Origin: Rhodamnia argentea
Taxonomy: Eukaryota; Streptophyta; Magnoliopsida; Myrtales; Myrtaceae
Direction: 5' to 3'
Length of the DNA: 64,000 bases
Assembly (NCBI RefSeq): GCF_020921035.1
Contig: NC_063160.1
Location: 19,689,595 to 19,753,594 of the forward strand
The first letter of the stretch is position 1. Every line of letters begins with the position of its first letter. A model generated the notes under the pieces. That model saw only the letters and a program-made list of their open reading frames with translations. It was not told where the DNA came from and did no database searches. The position numbers were made by a program, and so were the translations under genes. Below are positions 63,167 to 64,000 of the stretch, piece by piece.

Positions 63167-63182
63167 AAAATACTAAAAAGTT

Positions 63183-64000
63183 CGAGATGAACAATTTTGG
63201 AAAGTATCTTCACCTATTTAGATTTATGAATTCACTTAACTTTATGCATAAATTTGTCACTGATCAGAAAGTATCTTCCGTCGACTAAATCATTTTTGGG
63301 GAACCAAACGAGCGAAAGTCAGGGAAACACTTTCACCGGAACAAACGCAGCCTCAAAGGCCCAACAACATGATCAGGTTTTAGCCGTGTTGTTAATTGGG
63401 CCTTCAAAGAAAACTGAAGTTAGACAACCCCATCAAACGAATGAAATGAAGTGAATCAATTCCTTCGTTAACGAGATCAACTCAACTTGCAGAGTGTAGG
63501 TGCCAAATCCTTTGATTTAACAGATGAGATCGAATGTGGCACGGTCGAGCTCTTCGAGTTCGTGGGTTGTAGTAGTTTGCAAGCCTTCGACATGGGCTGC
63601 AGGCTGCTATCGTCCTTCCGATCGTTTTATCAATCGTGAAAACTCGTTTGCTTTTCAAGAGTACATGAATCTCCACTCTGCAATCAACGGCATCCATTTT
63701 GTCGCATCATAGGGAAGAGGCTTGAATTTTCATTAGGGTTTTACTTGCGTAACAGTCTTGAGTGACCGTGAAAACAACAGTATATTATGGGTCCTAAAGG
63801 AGTGGACTTTTCAATAGATATTAGTTAATTATTATTATTTTTCTATGGCCCAAAACAGATTGTTAATCTTACAGCCAGTCAAAGACCGTTACATAACTTG
63901 TTTATAGAGGCGTCAATATAGGTCTTTTTTTTTAACCCACTTTTATTCACTTGCGTCACAATTGGATTCAATAGATTAAAAAAAAAGGATCAAATATAAG
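63183..64000. other. Window end, no gene recognised
   Basis: Short open frames on both strands (for example 63524-63712, plus, and 63482-63697, minus) have no recognisable domains. The last 250 bp are AT-rich. Confidence 0.4.

Overview
This window is nuclear DNA of a dicot plant. Every multi-exon gene reads through GT-AG introns, the intergenic DNA is AT-rich, the proteins match plant families such as PPR, PP2C clade D, DUF620 and short SERK-like LRR proteins, and plant transposons (Tourist MITE, hAT, Ty1/copia, tRNA-derived SINE) lie between the genes. The GAGGC/GCCTC-rich repeat near 17.9 kb reminds me of Myrtaceae such as Eucalyptus. That is only an impression, and family or species cannot be fixed from the sequence alone. 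There is no CRISPR, operon or prokaryotic feature.

Layout: (1) 0-0.95 kb, the 5' end of a ribosomal protein eS29 gene (minus). (2) 3.4-4.6 kb, an intronless SAGA/TADA1-like coactivator (plus). (3) 5.9-8.2 kb, an Mpv17/PMP22 membrane protein (minus). (4) 10.5-12.6 kb, a small secreted LRR protein (minus). (5) 13.6-17.1 kb, a plant coiled-coil protein with repeated LVKH-type motifs (minus), with a decayed inverted copy of its own exon end just downstream. (6) 19.1-22.2 kb, a RHY1A-like RING-H2 E3 ligase (plus). (7) 24.2-27.8 kb, a clade D PP2C phosphatase (plus). (8) 29.4-30.3 kb, a SWIM-domain SWS1/ZSWIM7 recombination factor (plus). (9) 32.3-34.8 kb, an intronless chloroplast-type PPR protein (minus). 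(10) 37.4-40.3 kb, mitochondrial COQ5 (minus). (11) 43.4-46.6 kb, a degenerate hAT transposon. (12) 50.3-52.5 kb, a DUF620 protein (minus). (13) 55.1-59.8 kb, a degenerate Ty1/copia element with both LTRs and a 5-bp target duplication. The last 4 kb hold a SINE, an LTR-element remnant and no recognisable gene.

The genes are unrelated housekeeping or regulatory loci and do not form a pathway. The most unusual layer is a set of local duplications of gene beginnings and exon ends: an inverted copy of the PPR promoter plus start codon, two direct copies of the promoter and first coding exon of an unidentified gene flanking COQ5, and an inverted copy of the coiled-coil gene's penultimate exon/intron border that could fold back on the transcript. 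The coiled-coil gene also appears to use a GC-AG intron. The copia element's stop codons are mostly TAG, as expected if methylated CAG sites have deaminated. I did not find a convincing new molecular system; the foldback arrangement and the fragment duplications are the best leads.
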